Shown: positions 42,201 to 50,999 of the stretch, piece by piece
Position numbering within the stretch: the first letter of the stretch is position 1
Layout: every line of letters starts with the position of its first letter
NCBI GenBank assembly: GCA_003480725.1
Contig: QUJQ01000005.1
Span: forward strand, 205,172-269,171
Direction: 5' to 3'
From: Clostridiaceae bacterium AM27-36LB
GTDB lineage: Bacteria > Bacillota > Clostridia > Lachnospirales > Lachnospiraceae
Length of the DNA stretch: 64,000 nt
Position numbers and translations under genes: made by a program
The notes under the pieces: generated by a model
The model's input: the letters and a program-made list of their open reading frames with translations, nothing else
What the model was told of the DNA's origin: nothing
Databases searched by the model: none

Positions 42201-45200
42201 CAGCGGTAAAGGACGAATAGTTGACCTCGATACTGCGCTGGAGATAAAACGGGGTGTTGAAGGTTTCGTACATAAACTGCTGGATGTACTCTTTGTCGAT
42301 CCAGGTAGCGCCCAGACGCACCTCGATCTCCGACGCATCCAGGTCTTTGGGCTGGGCGGCGCTAAGAGCTTCCACATTGACTGCATAAACCGGGTCCTGC
42401 TGTGCCGCCCGCTGCGCCTGACGCAGTTTGCGGCGTACATTGCCGGAAAGGTATTCATCAGCAGTCACAAAATGGGGTGTGCCGTCTTTCTCCAACTGTC
42501 CCGGTACACGGAAGATCACGCCTTGCAGCTCTCCGGCCAGTTCTTCTTTTGTTTTTCCGGTAAGCTGGCTCATATAGCTCATATCTACGCAGGCTTTTTC
42601 CGAGATGGACACCGCCAGTGCTTCGCTTGCCGTATCCACAGTAGCCACTGCCTGATGGGGCTTGATGGTCCGTTTGGTGAACATATCCGCCTTGCGCTCC
42701 AGCTTTCCGTCCTCGTCGATAACTTCCAGCGCACAGAGCAGGTAATAGGAAGAATCATCTGCATAGGCCAGCCGGTTCGCACGGTCGTTGATGAGACCGT
42801 ATTTGGCAGAAAAGCTGTCATAGAGTCGGTTCAGTTCCGCCTGTTTTTGGGTAATGGTGCTGTCTGGAACCGCTGCATCCATCTGAAGGTCGATCAGTTC
42901 CTGCACACAATCACGCAGTCCCACAAGACCTTTCACGCGGGCTTCGACGGTGGCGTTGAGGTCAGGGCGCACCATGCGGCTGTTTTCCCGATAGTACACC
43001 TGCCCGTCTACAATGGCATAGGAATAGTTCTTCACATTTGGGTCGGCAGGAATGGAGGTGTCAATGGCTTCGCCTTCGCCCAGCTCCGGCAGCTCTGCCT
43101 CCTGATAAGTGCCATGAATGTACTTCACAGCATCATGCAGCTGGTCGGAAAGCTTCAGTCCCTCGATGGGGTTCACGGTGTAGTCCATACCATGTGCAGT
43201 GCTTACCGGCTCCTGTCTGCCCAGCACCATTTCCGGGTGGTCGATAAAATACCGGTTGATGGCAAACCCGTCCTCCGTCTGTCCGGTCTGCGTCCACTCT
43301 GATGCAATGTCCAGCGGACGGTCCCGCTTTTGGAGAAAGATGATGTCCGATACAACCTCGGCACCGGCATTCTTTTTGAACGCGTCATTAGGCAGACGGA
43401 TCGCTCCCAGCAGCTCGGCACGCTGGGCAAGATAGCGGCGCACGGTGGAATCCTTGGCATCCATGGTATAGCGGGAGGTCACAAAAGCTACCACACCGCC
43501 GGGACGCACCTGATCCAGTGCTTTGGCGAAAAAGTAATTATGAATGTTGAAATTCAGCTTGTTGTAGGCTTTGTCATTGACCTGATACTGACCAAAAGGC
43601 ACATTGCCGATGGCAAGGTCAAAGAAGTCCCGCCTGTCAGTGGTCTCAAAGCCGCCTACTGTGATGTCCGCCTTGGGATAGAGCTGCTTTGCGATACGCC
43701 CGGAAACCGGGTCCAACTCCACGCCGTACAGATGGCTGTTTCGCATTTTCTCCGGCAGCATACCAAAGAAATTGCCCACACCCATAGACGGCTCCAGAAT
43801 ATTTCCTGTCTCAAATCCCATACGGTCCACCGCTTCGTAGATGGCCTGAATGACCGTAGGGCTGGTGTAATGGGCGTTGAGGGTAGAGCTTCTGGCGGCG
43901 GCATATTCCTCCGGGGTCAGCAGTTCTTTTAGCTGGGCATACTCTAAAGCCCATACCGGTTTCTCCGGGTCAAACGCATCAGAGAGACCGCCCCAGCCCA
44001 CATAACGGGAAAGAATCTCCTGTTGTTCGGGGCTTGCCTGCTGTCCGGCAGATTCCAGCTCTTTCAGCAAACGAATGGCATTAACATTTGCCTGGAACTT
44101 GGCTTTTGGACCGCCTTCACCCAAATACTCATCGGTAATGCGGAAGTTCTGTGCATTGCGGCGCAGGTTAGCCTTGTATTCCTCATAGGAGGCTTCCTCG
44201 GCAGCTTTGGCATTGGGGAAGGTCTGCCACTGGCCGTTGACCTGAATGGAAACCGGGTGTTCATCCAGCACTTCCTCAAAGGTTTTCTCCGGCTCTGTTA
44301 CAGGGGCTGGCGGCTCCGGCTCCTCAATATGCAACCGTTCCACCACCACATCATAAGGTAGATGGTTCTTATCGCCCGGATAGACGGCCATGGTCTCGGA
44401 ATGGAAGGTCGGGGATTCGGTAGCCGATTGGGGCTGTTCCTGTCCAAAGCCGTCCTGCTGACGGGCATACATCCCGCGCAGCAAAGGCGCAACCTCATCC
44501 CAGCGGAAATACAGCATAGCCAGACGCTTTTCCTCTGCATCCATGACTTCCAGTTCTATGCCCTGTGCCGTGGTACGGTAATCGACAATATCGCCGGTCT
44601 CCAAATTCAGCGTCTCGATCTCACCGGAATAGGCTCTGCTCAGCCAGTAGGCGATCTCGCTGTTGCTCCTGCCGGATTGCAGCAGCGTGGAAATCTGCTT
44701 TTTATCCGCTTCATCCATCAGTCCATGAGCCAATACATCCCGCAAGTCCTGATCTGCCTTGTCCGGGTCAATAGGAAGAAACTCGGTATAGTAAGCATTT
44801 CGGCGATCTGCCCGAAGCAGCTGTTCAAACTGTTCTTTGCGCTCTGCCCGGTAGATGGGATATACCATGCCGGTGGGCAGAAGCTGTACGGTGTCATCCC
44901 GTAGCTCGGTGATCTGATAGGCGTCATCCTCGATATACACGGTATCGCCCACGGCATAGACCGGGGCGGCTGGGTCATAGGAGGTTCTTTGCGGAATTGG
45001 GCGGCGAACTGCGTCATATTCCTCATCGGAAATAGCAACTTTGGAAGTCTGCTCTGTCTCAACAGCTGCGATCTGCTCTACATCCGACATTACCTGCTGG
45101 ATAAATGAGTCATTGTCCAGTTTTTCCGGGTCTGCCACCTGGCCGTTGACGATCCCTCTTTCCTCCAGAGCTTCCCGGATGGCGATGGGGTCGATGTTGT

Positions 45201-48024
45201 CAAAACGGTCCTGTTCTTCTTCGGTATAGAACCGGTCCTCCTGAATGAGCTGGGCAAGCCTGCGCTGTACCTTCGGCCAGGGCAGCTGCGTTTCCTCCGG
45301 GCTGCCGGCACGGACAACGAACAGGCTGTTGCTGTTACTGCCGCCGTATTCCTGAGCCAGCCATGCAGCGGTATCTTTCTCTCTTGCATGGTCTTTCATA
45401 TAACGGACGACAGCGTGTTTACTCTCGATATTGCCGTTCCATGCACAAATGGCAGTATCAATATCTTCCTGAGAAAGAGGGCGCAGAAGTTCATGGAGCT
45501 TTGGATAGGTTTCGTCGATCACTTCCCGGTGCAGGCGCTGGCGGAACTCCGGCACATCCGAATAGAGGCGGATCAGCTCCATATCCTTAGAACCAAGGAC
45601 CGCACGGCGCACAGCGGCATTGCCCTCGATGACAGCATTTTCACGGTCAGAATGCCCGCAGGCATTGCGGTATGCGGCATCCTCGGAAATGGCGGCAGTC
45701 ACCACAGTCTTATACTGCTCAAACTGCTCCCGAAGGGTAGGCTTTGGCGTTTCTTCCTCCACCTCCGGCTGCTGGGCTTGGATGGCATCTTCTTCTGCCA
45801 ATTCCTTTTCAGCCTGGATTTTGTCATACTGCGCCTGTTCCTGTTCGGTAAGATAGCGGCCTTTCTGGACAAGTGAGGTAATGCGCTTGGCAACCTTTTC
45901 CCAGTTCAAGTGAACATCCGGGCAGTCCTGCTTTTTATAGTGCAGTCCTTTCCCATCGTGATCTTCGCCGCTGTGTGTTGCGCCGGACAGGGCATGAGAG
46001 CGTCCGCCAATGCCATACTCGTCTTTGAGGAATCTCACTTTCTCCTTATCCGTATGGTTTGCCATGAAGAACGCATAGATACGGCCTTTTCCTCCGGCGA
46101 AACTGCTGCCGCCGGTCATGGCGGCGTCGATCTCATCCTCGGTAATGAAGTGCTGGACGGTTGGCACTTGGGAAAGCTCTGAAGAAAAGGTCCTGCGGGG
46201 CAGGTCAAGGTCCTTCAGGTTCTCCCAGATCTCCCTCGGTCTATGATAGTGAAAACGCAACAGGTCACGGTCCTGCTGATAGGCAGTCCAGAAGGCAGCG
46301 TATTCTTCCTTGAGGGTTTGGCGGAAAGCTGGGTCACTCAGCTGCTCGGCAAGCCATGCAGTTTCTTCCGGGAACCCGGTTCTCTGAATACCGGACAGAC
46401 AGGACAGATACCCGGAATCTCTGGCTTTATCGCTGAAATCGTGGTACAGATGCCAAAGTTTTTCTGCAAGGAGGGAGCGTTCATAGCCTGCCGCTTCTGC
46501 AAGCTCCACATTAGAGGCAAACTGACCACTTTCCAAAAGCTCCCCGATACGCTCTGCGGCGCGCTCCCAAGAAATGATCTGGGCAGACCTGTCATAACGG
46601 ACAGACTTCCCGTGGGAAAGATGGATACCATCCTCGGCATACCATGCGCTCACACTGCCAAGACCGTTGCCGCCGTGGTACAGCGTTTTCAGTATCTCGG
46701 CAATCTCAGCGGTGGTTTTCTGCTTTTCAAATGCTGCAACCACACGCTCCCTCTGACGATCTGTATTGCCGCCCAAACGCAGCACATGGTCGATGTCATT
46801 TTGGGCAAAAGAAAAAGCAGAGGATGTATGCGCTACATTCTCTGCTTCATCTATGGATTGGATCTGTTCCGCTTCGGAGAGGAACAGGTTTAGGGTCAGC
46901 TGTTGATAAGCTCCGCCATCAGGATCTCCTCTGCCTGGGCTTTGCAGGTGTTCATCAGCCCCACCCACTTCATGGGATCGCTGGCTTTCAGTTGCTCGGT
47001 GGCTCCCGCTTCCTTCGCCAGCTGGGGCATCATCTGCTCCAGTCTGCTCTGGGCGGTCTCGTCGATCTCCAGAAGGTGCTGGTACAACTTCTCGCTCAGC
47101 AGCATCTGGTTGTAGAGGATGGGACGATGTTCCTTCAGGTAGGTTTTCCTCATCCTGCCGTACTTGCCCAGGGTTTTCTCTGACTGCTGGCTCAGCTTCA
47201 GGTCGGGAATCAGATAGTCTCCGTTCTGGATATAGGTCATGGGATTGTTCATCTTGCTTGCTCCTTTCTTGGTTGGCTTCGCGCTCTGCATTTCGGACGG
47301 TGACGCCGATCTGCCGCAGCACCTGCTGGTTGATCTGACTGACCGCTGTTCCCAGCGCCCCGATGGTGGACGGGGTGTTGAAATCAAAGATCGCCATGAA
47401 ATCTTCGTGGTCGAAGTAACGTTCCGGCTCCAGTCCACAGCGGGACATCAAAGCGTAAGTGATACTGACGGTGGCGGCTGCCTTGAACTGCACTCCGATG
47501 TTAAACTCATCATATTCCTCCAAAAAGGAACCGTCAACGATATAGAAGAAGTCCTGCTGATGCTCCGTCCAGTATTCCTCAGCCAGTTTTCCGGCTACCT
47601 TGGTGAGCTGTCCGGCAAGGTCATCACCGGAAACATCATAGGTGCGCTCAAGCATGGCCTGCACCGAATCCAAATGGCGCTCCTCCAGCTGCCACAGCCA
47701 GGGAGTGCGGGAATGTTCACGGGTTCCGGTGTCGGAAATATCAAAGACATAACGCAGGCGGGGCCTGTCCCCGGAATCGTCCACCAGAGCGATTCCCTTG
47801 GAACCGCGCCTTACATAACGGCCCATCTTTTCATTCCACAAATCGTACTCCGCACAGGCGGTGGCGTCCGGTCGCTGGGCGTAGATCATCAGTTGTTCAT
47901 GGAACGGGTACTTGTAAAGGCGGGAAGCAGTAGTGAGAAACCCTGCCCATTCCTGCCAGCTCCCCGTGAGCTGTGTTGCCACCTTGTCCGCCATCTGTGC
48001 ATATAGTTCAGCTTTGGTTGGCAT
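39235..48024 (-). CDS. giant N6-methylase/SNF2 helicase of the conjugative element (LtrC-like)
   Basis: About 2,929 residues. The N-terminal about 250 residues are an ArdC/LtrC-like part. Residues about 258-376 are a polar linker that overlaps the tnpV gene. Repeated modules follow between about 430 and 1190. The N6-methylase part lies near 1400 (ILEPSMGVGNFFGML, then AIGNVPFGQY in place of NPPY). The SNF2 helicase part has Walker A in HEVGAGKTFEM near 2090, FVDEAHNYKN near 2250, and motif VI in LAQRKGRIERQGNQN near 2600. Such proteins may protect or remodel incoming DNA. The ATG at 48024 follows AGGAGG. The whole frame is intact, with no stops, in spite of the nested gene. Confidence 0.9.
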   Translation of the reverse strand: MPTKAELYAQMADKVATQLTGSWQEWAGFLTTASRLYKYPFHEQLMIYAQRPDATACAEYDLWNEKMGRYVRRGSKGIALVDDSGDRPRLRYVFDISDTGTREHSRTPWLWQLEERHLDSVQAMLERTYDVSGDDLAGQLTKVAGKLAEEYWTEHQQDFFYIVDGSFLEEYDEFNIGVQFKAAATVSITYALMSRCGLEPERYFDHEDFMAIFDFNTPSTIGALGTAVSQINQQVLRQIGVTVRNAEREANQERSKQDEQSHDLYPERRLSDSRPEAEPAVRENPGQVRQDEENLPEGTSSHPLQPDAAEREVVPAPSGDRRDRPEQTGADDAPAGEGSGSHRATESQRSHEVGGADEHLQSPGRGDPDGGAYQQLTLNLFLSEAEQIQSIDEAENVAHTSSAFSFAQNDIDHVLRLGGNTDRQRERVVAAFEKQKTTAEIAEILKTLYHGGNGLGSVSAWYAEDGIHLSHGKSVRYDRSAQIISWERAAERIGELLESGQFASNVELAEAAGYERSLLAEKLWHLYHDFSDKARDSGYLSCLSGIQRTGFPEETAWLAEQLSDPAFRQTLKEEYAAFWTAYQQDRDLLRFHYHRPREIWENLKDLDLPRRTFSSELSQVPTVQHFITEDEIDAAMTGGSSFAGGKGRIYAFFMANHTDKEKVRFLKDEYGIGGRSHALSGATHSGEDHDGKGLHYKKQDCPDVHLNWEKVAKRITSLVQKGRYLTEQEQAQYDKIQAEKELAEEDAIQAQQPEVEEETPKPTLREQFEQYKTVVTAAISEDAAYRNACGHSDRENAVIEGNAAVRRAVLGSKDMELIRLYSDVPEFRQRLHREVIDETYPKLHELLRPLSQEDIDTAICAWNGNIESKHAVVRYMKDHAREKDTAAWLAQEYGGSNSNSLFVVRAGSPEETQLPWPKVQRRLAQLIQEDRFYTEEEQDRFDNIDPIAIREALEERGIVNGQVADPEKLDNDSFIQQVMSDVEQIAAVETEQTSKVAISDEEYDAVRRPIPQRTSYDPAAPVYAVGDTVYIEDDAYQITELRDDTVQLLPTGMVYPIYRAERKEQFEQLLRADRRNAYYTEFLPIDPDKADQDLRDVLAHGLMDEADKKQISTLLQSGRSNSEIAYWLSRAYSGEIETLNLETGDIVDYRTTAQGIELEVMDAEEKRLAMLYFRWDEVAPLLRGMYARQQDGFGQEQPQSATESPTFHSETMAVYPGDKNHLPYDVVVERLHIEEPEPPAPVTEPEKTFEEVLDEHPVSIQVNGQWQTFPNAKAAEEASYEEYKANLRRNAQNFRITDEYLGEGGPKAKFQANVNAIRLLKELESAGQQASPEQQEILSRYVGWGGLSDAFDPEKPVWALEYAQLKELLTPEEYAAARSSTLNAHYTSPTVIQAIYEAVDRMGFETGNILEPSMGVGNFFGMLPEKMRNSHLYGVELDPVSGRIAKQLYPKADITVGGFETTDRRDFFDLAIGNVPFGQYQVNDKAYNKLNFNIHNYFFAKALDQVRPGGVVAFVTSRYTMDAKDSTVRRYLAQRAELLGAIRLPNDAFKKNAGAEVVSDIIFLQKRDRPLDIASEWTQTGQTEDGFAINRYFIDHPEMVLGRQEPVSTAHGMDYTVNPIEGLKLSDQLHDAVKYIHGTYQEAELPELGEGEAIDTSIPADPNVKNYSYAIVDGQVYYRENSRMVRPDLNATVEARVKGLVGLRDCVQELIDLQMDAAVPDSTITQKQAELNRLYDSFSAKYGLINDRANRLAYADDSSYYLLCALEVIDEDGKLERKADMFTKRTIKPHQAVATVDTASEALAVSISEKACVDMSYMSQLTGKTKEELAGELQGVIFRVPGQLEKDGTPHFVTADEYLSGNVRRKLRQAQRAAQQDPVYAVNVEALSAAQPKDLDASEIEVRLGATWIDKEYIQQFMYETFNTPFYLQRSIEVNYSSFTAEWQIKGKSSVSYNDVAAYTTYGTSRANAYKILEDSLNLRDVRIYDTIEDADGKERRVLNAKETTLAAQKQQAIREAFRDWIWRDPERRQTLVRQYNEEMNSTRPREYDGSHITFGGMNPAITLREHQKSAIAHVLYGGNTLLAHEVGAGKTFEMVAASMEAKRLGLCQKSLFVVPNHLTEQWASEFLRLYPSANILVTTKKDFETHNRKKFCARIATGDYDAIIMGHSQFERIPISRERQERLLYEQIDEITEGIAEVQASGGERFTVKQLERTRKSLEARLEKLQAEGRKDDVVTFEQLGVDRLFVDEAHNYKNLFLYTKMRNVAGLSTSDAQKSSDMFAKCRYMDEITGNRGVIFATGTPVSNSMTELYTMQRYLQYERLQELNMTHFDCWASRFGETVTALELAPEGTGYRARTRFSKFFNLPELMNLFKEVADIKTADQLNLPTPEVEYHNIVAQPTEHQQEMVKALSERASLVHSGTVDPSQDNMLKITSDGRKLGLDQRIVNQMLPDEPGTKVNQCVDNIMQIWRDGKADKLTQLVFCDISTPQAKAPASKAAKTLDNPLLHALEGAVTLPEQEPVFTVYDDIRQKLIAQGMPADQIAFIHEANTEVRKKELFSKVRTGQVRVLLGSTAKMGAGTNVQDRLVALHDLDCPWRPGDLAQRKGRIERQGNQNPLVHVYRYVTEGTFDAYLWQTVENKQKFISQIMTSKSPVRSCDDVDETALSFAEIKALCAGDPRIKERMDLDVEVSRLKLMKADHQSKQYRLEDQLLKYFPEEIEKHKGFIKGFESDLEVLAAHPHPEDGFAGMEIRGDLLTDKENAGAALLDACKEVKTSDPVQIGSYRGYAISVEFSAWKQEYTLLLKGQMTHRATLGTDPRGNLTRIDNALAQMPQRLEAAKAQLDNLYQQQAAAKEEVGKPFLYEEELRSKNARLVELDTLLNIDGKGQAHAEAVVAKSTRPSVLDHLKRPVPPRSTDKKPKQHEEVR
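46896..47252 (-). CDS. tnpV: TnpV-family protein, nested in another frame of the helicase gene
   Basis: This 118-residue protein looks folded and family-like: MTYIQNGDYLIPDLKLSQQ, KYGRMRKTYLKEHRPILYN, LLLSEKLYQHLLEIDETAQ and MKWVGLMNTCKAQAEEIL. These match TnpV, a small protein first seen on Tn4451-type elements, of unknown function. AAGGAG lies eight bases before the ATG at 47252. The gene is read on the same strand as the helicase but in a different frame, over its full length. The helicase frame here gives only a polar Glu/Arg/Pro/Asp-rich linker, so TnpV looks like the constrained frame. Confidence 0.75.
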   Translation of the reverse strand: MNNPMTYIQNGDYLIPDLKLSQQSEKTLGKYGRMRKTYLKEHRPILYNQMLLSEKLYQHLLEIDETAQSRLEQMMPQLAKEAGATEQLKASDPMKWVGLMNTCKAQAEEILMAELINS

Positions 48025-48062
48025 AGTGTTCTGTCCTCCTTTCAGTTTTGGGGTAAAAAGGT

Positions 48063-48083
48063 GGGGTGGCAGATCGCCACCCC
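48063..48083. repeat. hairpin between TTRAP and helicase genes
   Basis: GGGGTGGC pairs with GCCACCCC around AGATC. There is no T-run on the minus strand, so it may slow or process the long transcript rather than end it. Confidence 0.6.
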
Positions 48084-48103
48084 ATCCCTGCCGATTATGG
48101 TGT

Positions 48104-48319
48104 TTACTGGTCAAAATCCGGGTACAGCTCCAGTTCGGCAAACTTCTCATCGGTCATCGCACAGAGCTTCGTAAGGGCGCTGTCGGTCAACTCTCTCAGC
48201 TCCGTTTCCTCCGGCGAAAGCTCGCCGCGCATCTCACGCAGACTGTCAATCAGCCCGGTGCGGCTGCCGGTATTGTAAATGCACATCAGGTTCATTTCCT
48301 CAAAAGTAAAGTTTCCCAT
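48104..48319 (-). CDS. TTRAP-type putative transposon-transfer assisting protein
   Basis: The 71-residue acidic protein matches the TTRAP family of conjugative elements: NFTFEEMNLMCIYNTGSRTG, then LIDSLREMRGELSPEETELR and LTDSALTKLCAMTDEKFAEL. The function is only inferred from family context. The ATG at 48319 has GGGAG before it and lies within a few bases of the stop of the large CHC2/ArdC gene. Confidence 0.85.
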   Translation of the reverse strand: MGNFTFEEMNLMCIYNTGSRTGLIDSLREMRGELSPEETELRELTDSALTKLCAMTDEKFAELELYPDFDQ

Positions 48320-48320
48320 A

Positions 48321-50999
48321 TCAAATCTCCCTTTCCGCACTCTTTTTGGGTGCTGTCTTTTTGTGTTCTGTCTTGGGCTGGCCTTTCAGCTGCTCCATGA
48401 CGGACTTTTTCTTTTCCCGTTCCTCCCGATGGGTGGCGGCTGCCAACTCCATCAGGGAAATGGGCTGACCGCTTCGGGCCTGCTGTTCCAGCTCTGCCAC
48501 CGTAGGTTCTTTTGTGCCATTGTTGATGATACCGTCGATCATGCCGTAATCGTCCTCCAGCATCATTTCCGCATTTTTCAGCGGGTTTTCTGGCAGGAAT
48601 CCGGGGATCTGGGTAAAACCAACACTGTCACAGTAATGACAGGATACCTTACCGTCCTGTCTGATCGCAACGATGTCGCTGACGCTCATGGAGGGACTGT
48701 GAAAGTCCACGGGCTTTTCCAGATTGAATTGCTGATAGAGTTTTTCCAGCTGCTCCGGCACAGTGCCAGACTCCCTCAGAGGAGCTGTGTAAATGAGGTC
48801 ATAATTGCTGCGGTCTATGGAAATGTTATGGGACTTTAACCAGTCCAGATTCATAAAGCGTACATTCTGCGGATCGTCACGACTTACCTGATAGATGGCA
48901 AAGCAATCTCTATTCTGGGAGAGAAATGCCTGTTCGCGTTCCTGCTGATGTTCCTGACGCTCCATGACCTTTTCGTGGAACTGAGGGCTTTTCTCCCATT
49001 CCTCATGGTCCACACCGAAAAGACCGCCATGATCCATGATTTCCTGCGGGTCAAACACCATGCTCTCCGTATTGTCCTCATGCAGCGCATAGACGGTCAA
49101 ACCGGCGGCATCCAGTTCCAGCGCCCGTTCTCTGGTAACAGGGAGCATCCCATCATAGGAGTAGCCATATTCCTGCATATCCGGTGTGGATACCTGCTCA
49201 TCCGGCATGGGGTATTCATCCAGTGCCTGCTCCTGCGCTTCCGGCAGCTGGGAAGAAACAGTCATCTGACTGGTCTCTGCCTGCATTTGCTGATAGGCCG
49301 CTTCCTGCAAGGTCTCAATCATGAACATAGGAGCGTGTCTGAGCGAAGTGCTGTCCAGATTGTTGTCATCACAAATCTGGAGAACTGCATTTTTGCGGGA
49401 AAGCTCCGGCATATCCAGCTGACCGCCATCCAGCTCTTTCATGGATGCGGCATCGTAAAGGGTATAGTCCCAGCCACTGTCACAGGGCTGGATATGAAGA
49501 TAAGTGGCATCGTCGATCAGAAACAAAGCCTCCTGCTGGTTGGCGTCCGCTCCCAGCACCTCCATTTCCGGCATGGCCGCAGCCAGTTCCTTTACCGCTT
49601 TTTGCACCAACGGATTATCACGGTAATAGTCGATTGCCTGAATGGTGTCCAGGTCAATGGTCTGCCCGGTCAAAATCGGAAAAGGTCCTTCATAGTCGCT
49701 TCCATCTTTCAGCTCAAAGCCAATGCCCTTGATCCCGTTCATTCGCTCTGCCGGAATCTCCTGATAAATGCGGACCGCCTCCTCCAAAGACAGGTTATCG
49801 TGATATTCTCCAAGGTTTGGAAACTCCATGCACTCTGCTACATAGTAAGTCAGATTGCCGGTTGGCTGCTCTATCGGGGCGGTTTCCGGCTTTGCCTTTG
49901 CATGGGGGTCTATTCCACGCTCTTTGCAGATTTCCTTATAGTGGCGCTCAATGTCAGAGATCAAAGTACCGGAGGTCTTGTTGATGGTTTCCAAACTGGC
50001 TCTCAGCTCTTTCAGCTCCTTGCCCTGACTCCAGCTTGCAATATAGCCGAAGCTGTTTTCTCCGGTCTCGATGCCAAAATATTTGCAGACTGCGTAGGAG
50101 ATGCTTTCAGCCTCCACTTCCTCCGTGTGGCGACTTTTGATTGCCTGTTTTTCTGTGGTTGGATCTTCCTCAACTGCAAGACGCCATTCAAACTGATTTT
50201 CGTCCACATAGCGCCAATCCATATCAGAAGCAAACTGTTCAGCTTCTTTTTCTGTGGCAAAATCCAGCTTGAAATCATGCTTGGTTCCACCTTCACTCTC
50301 CAGTACAACCTTCCATGACGGTAGCATTTCATATTTTTTAGGGTCATGGAGCTTGCTGTGGGCAATCTCATGAACCGTGGCCGAAACCGTCTGCACCTCA
50401 CTCATGCCCTGACGAATGGCGATTTTCTGATGATCGGCAGAAAAATAGCCGTCCGTATCGGCAGCCATTGCTTCAAAAGTGATCGGCACCGGCGCACTGC
50501 GGCGCAGAGCCTCCATGAATGCCTCATAATTTGGCACATTGCCGGAAAGGGAGGAAGCAAGCTCCGGCAAAGGTTTCCCGTCGGTCTGGCTCACATCAAA
50601 GACCTTGACCGGACGAAACATGGGGATTTCGATTTCTTTTTCCTCTGTGACGATCTTTCCGTCTTTATCCAGAATCGGAGCCTTGGTATCCGGGTCCAGC
50701 TTCTGCTCCTCGATTTTCTTCTTATACGGTGTGGGGGCGATGATGGTAATGCCATGCTCGCCCTTTTTTACATGACGCTCAAACTGGTCTTTCCACTTAT
50801 TGTATCCGGCTACCAATGTAGCGTCCGGCTTCTGCATATAGATGAGCATGGTGTTGTTTACCGAATAGCGGTGGAAGCGGGACATGACGGACAGATAGCG
50901 CATATACTTTTCGCTCTCAAACAGTTCCTTGATGCCCTGCTCGATGCCATCTGTGATTTCCCTTAGCCGCTCTCGGTTGGTGGGTTTGTTCTCAGCCAT
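48321..50999 (-). CDS. alternative shorter product of the CHC2/ArdC gene (internal start)
   Basis: In the same frame an ATG at 50999 (MAENKPTNRERLREITDGIE) is preceded by AAAGGAG, though at a rather long distance (10-11 bases). It begins exactly at the ArdC-like part. Internal initiation would give an 892-residue protein without the zinc finger. Whether it is used is unknown. Confidence 0.4.
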   Translation of the reverse strand: MAENKPTNRERLREITDGIEQGIKELFESEKYMRYLSVMSRFHRYSVNNTMLIYMQKPDATLVAGYNKWKDQFERHVKKGEHGITIIAPTPYKKKIEEQKLDPDTKAPILDKDGKIVTEEKEIEIPMFRPVKVFDVSQTDGKPLPELASSLSGNVPNYEAFMEALRRSAPVPITFEAMAADTDGYFSADHQKIAIRQGMSEVQTVSATVHEIAHSKLHDPKKYEMLPSWKVVLESEGGTKHDFKLDFATEKEAEQFASDMDWRYVDENQFEWRLAVEEDPTTEKQAIKSRHTEEVEAESISYAVCKYFGIETGENSFGYIASWSQGKELKELRASLETINKTSGTLISDIERHYKEICKERGIDPHAKAKPETAPIEQPTGNLTYYVAECMEFPNLGEYHDNLSLEEAVRIYQEIPAERMNGIKGIGFELKDGSDYEGPFPILTGQTIDLDTIQAIDYYRDNPLVQKAVKELAAAMPEMEVLGADANQQEALFLIDDATYLHIQPCDSGWDYTLYDAASMKELDGGQLDMPELSRKNAVLQICDDNNLDSTSLRHAPMFMIETLQEAAYQQMQAETSQMTVSSQLPEAQEQALDEYPMPDEQVSTPDMQEYGYSYDGMLPVTRERALELDAAGLTVYALHEDNTESMVFDPQEIMDHGGLFGVDHEEWEKSPQFHEKVMERQEHQQEREQAFLSQNRDCFAIYQVSRDDPQNVRFMNLDWLKSHNISIDRSNYDLIYTAPLRESGTVPEQLEKLYQQFNLEKPVDFHSPSMSVSDIVAIRQDGKVSCHYCDSVGFTQIPGFLPENPLKNAEMMLEDDYGMIDGIINNGTKEPTVAELEQQARSGQPISLMELAAATHREEREKKKSVMEQLKGQPKTEHKKTAPKKSAEREI

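Noticed and set aside
46896-47252. TnpV as a sign of a separate transposon inserted into the helicase gene
   Set aside because: No terminal repeats or target duplication are visible, and the helicase frame is not interrupted, so a simple insertion does not fit.
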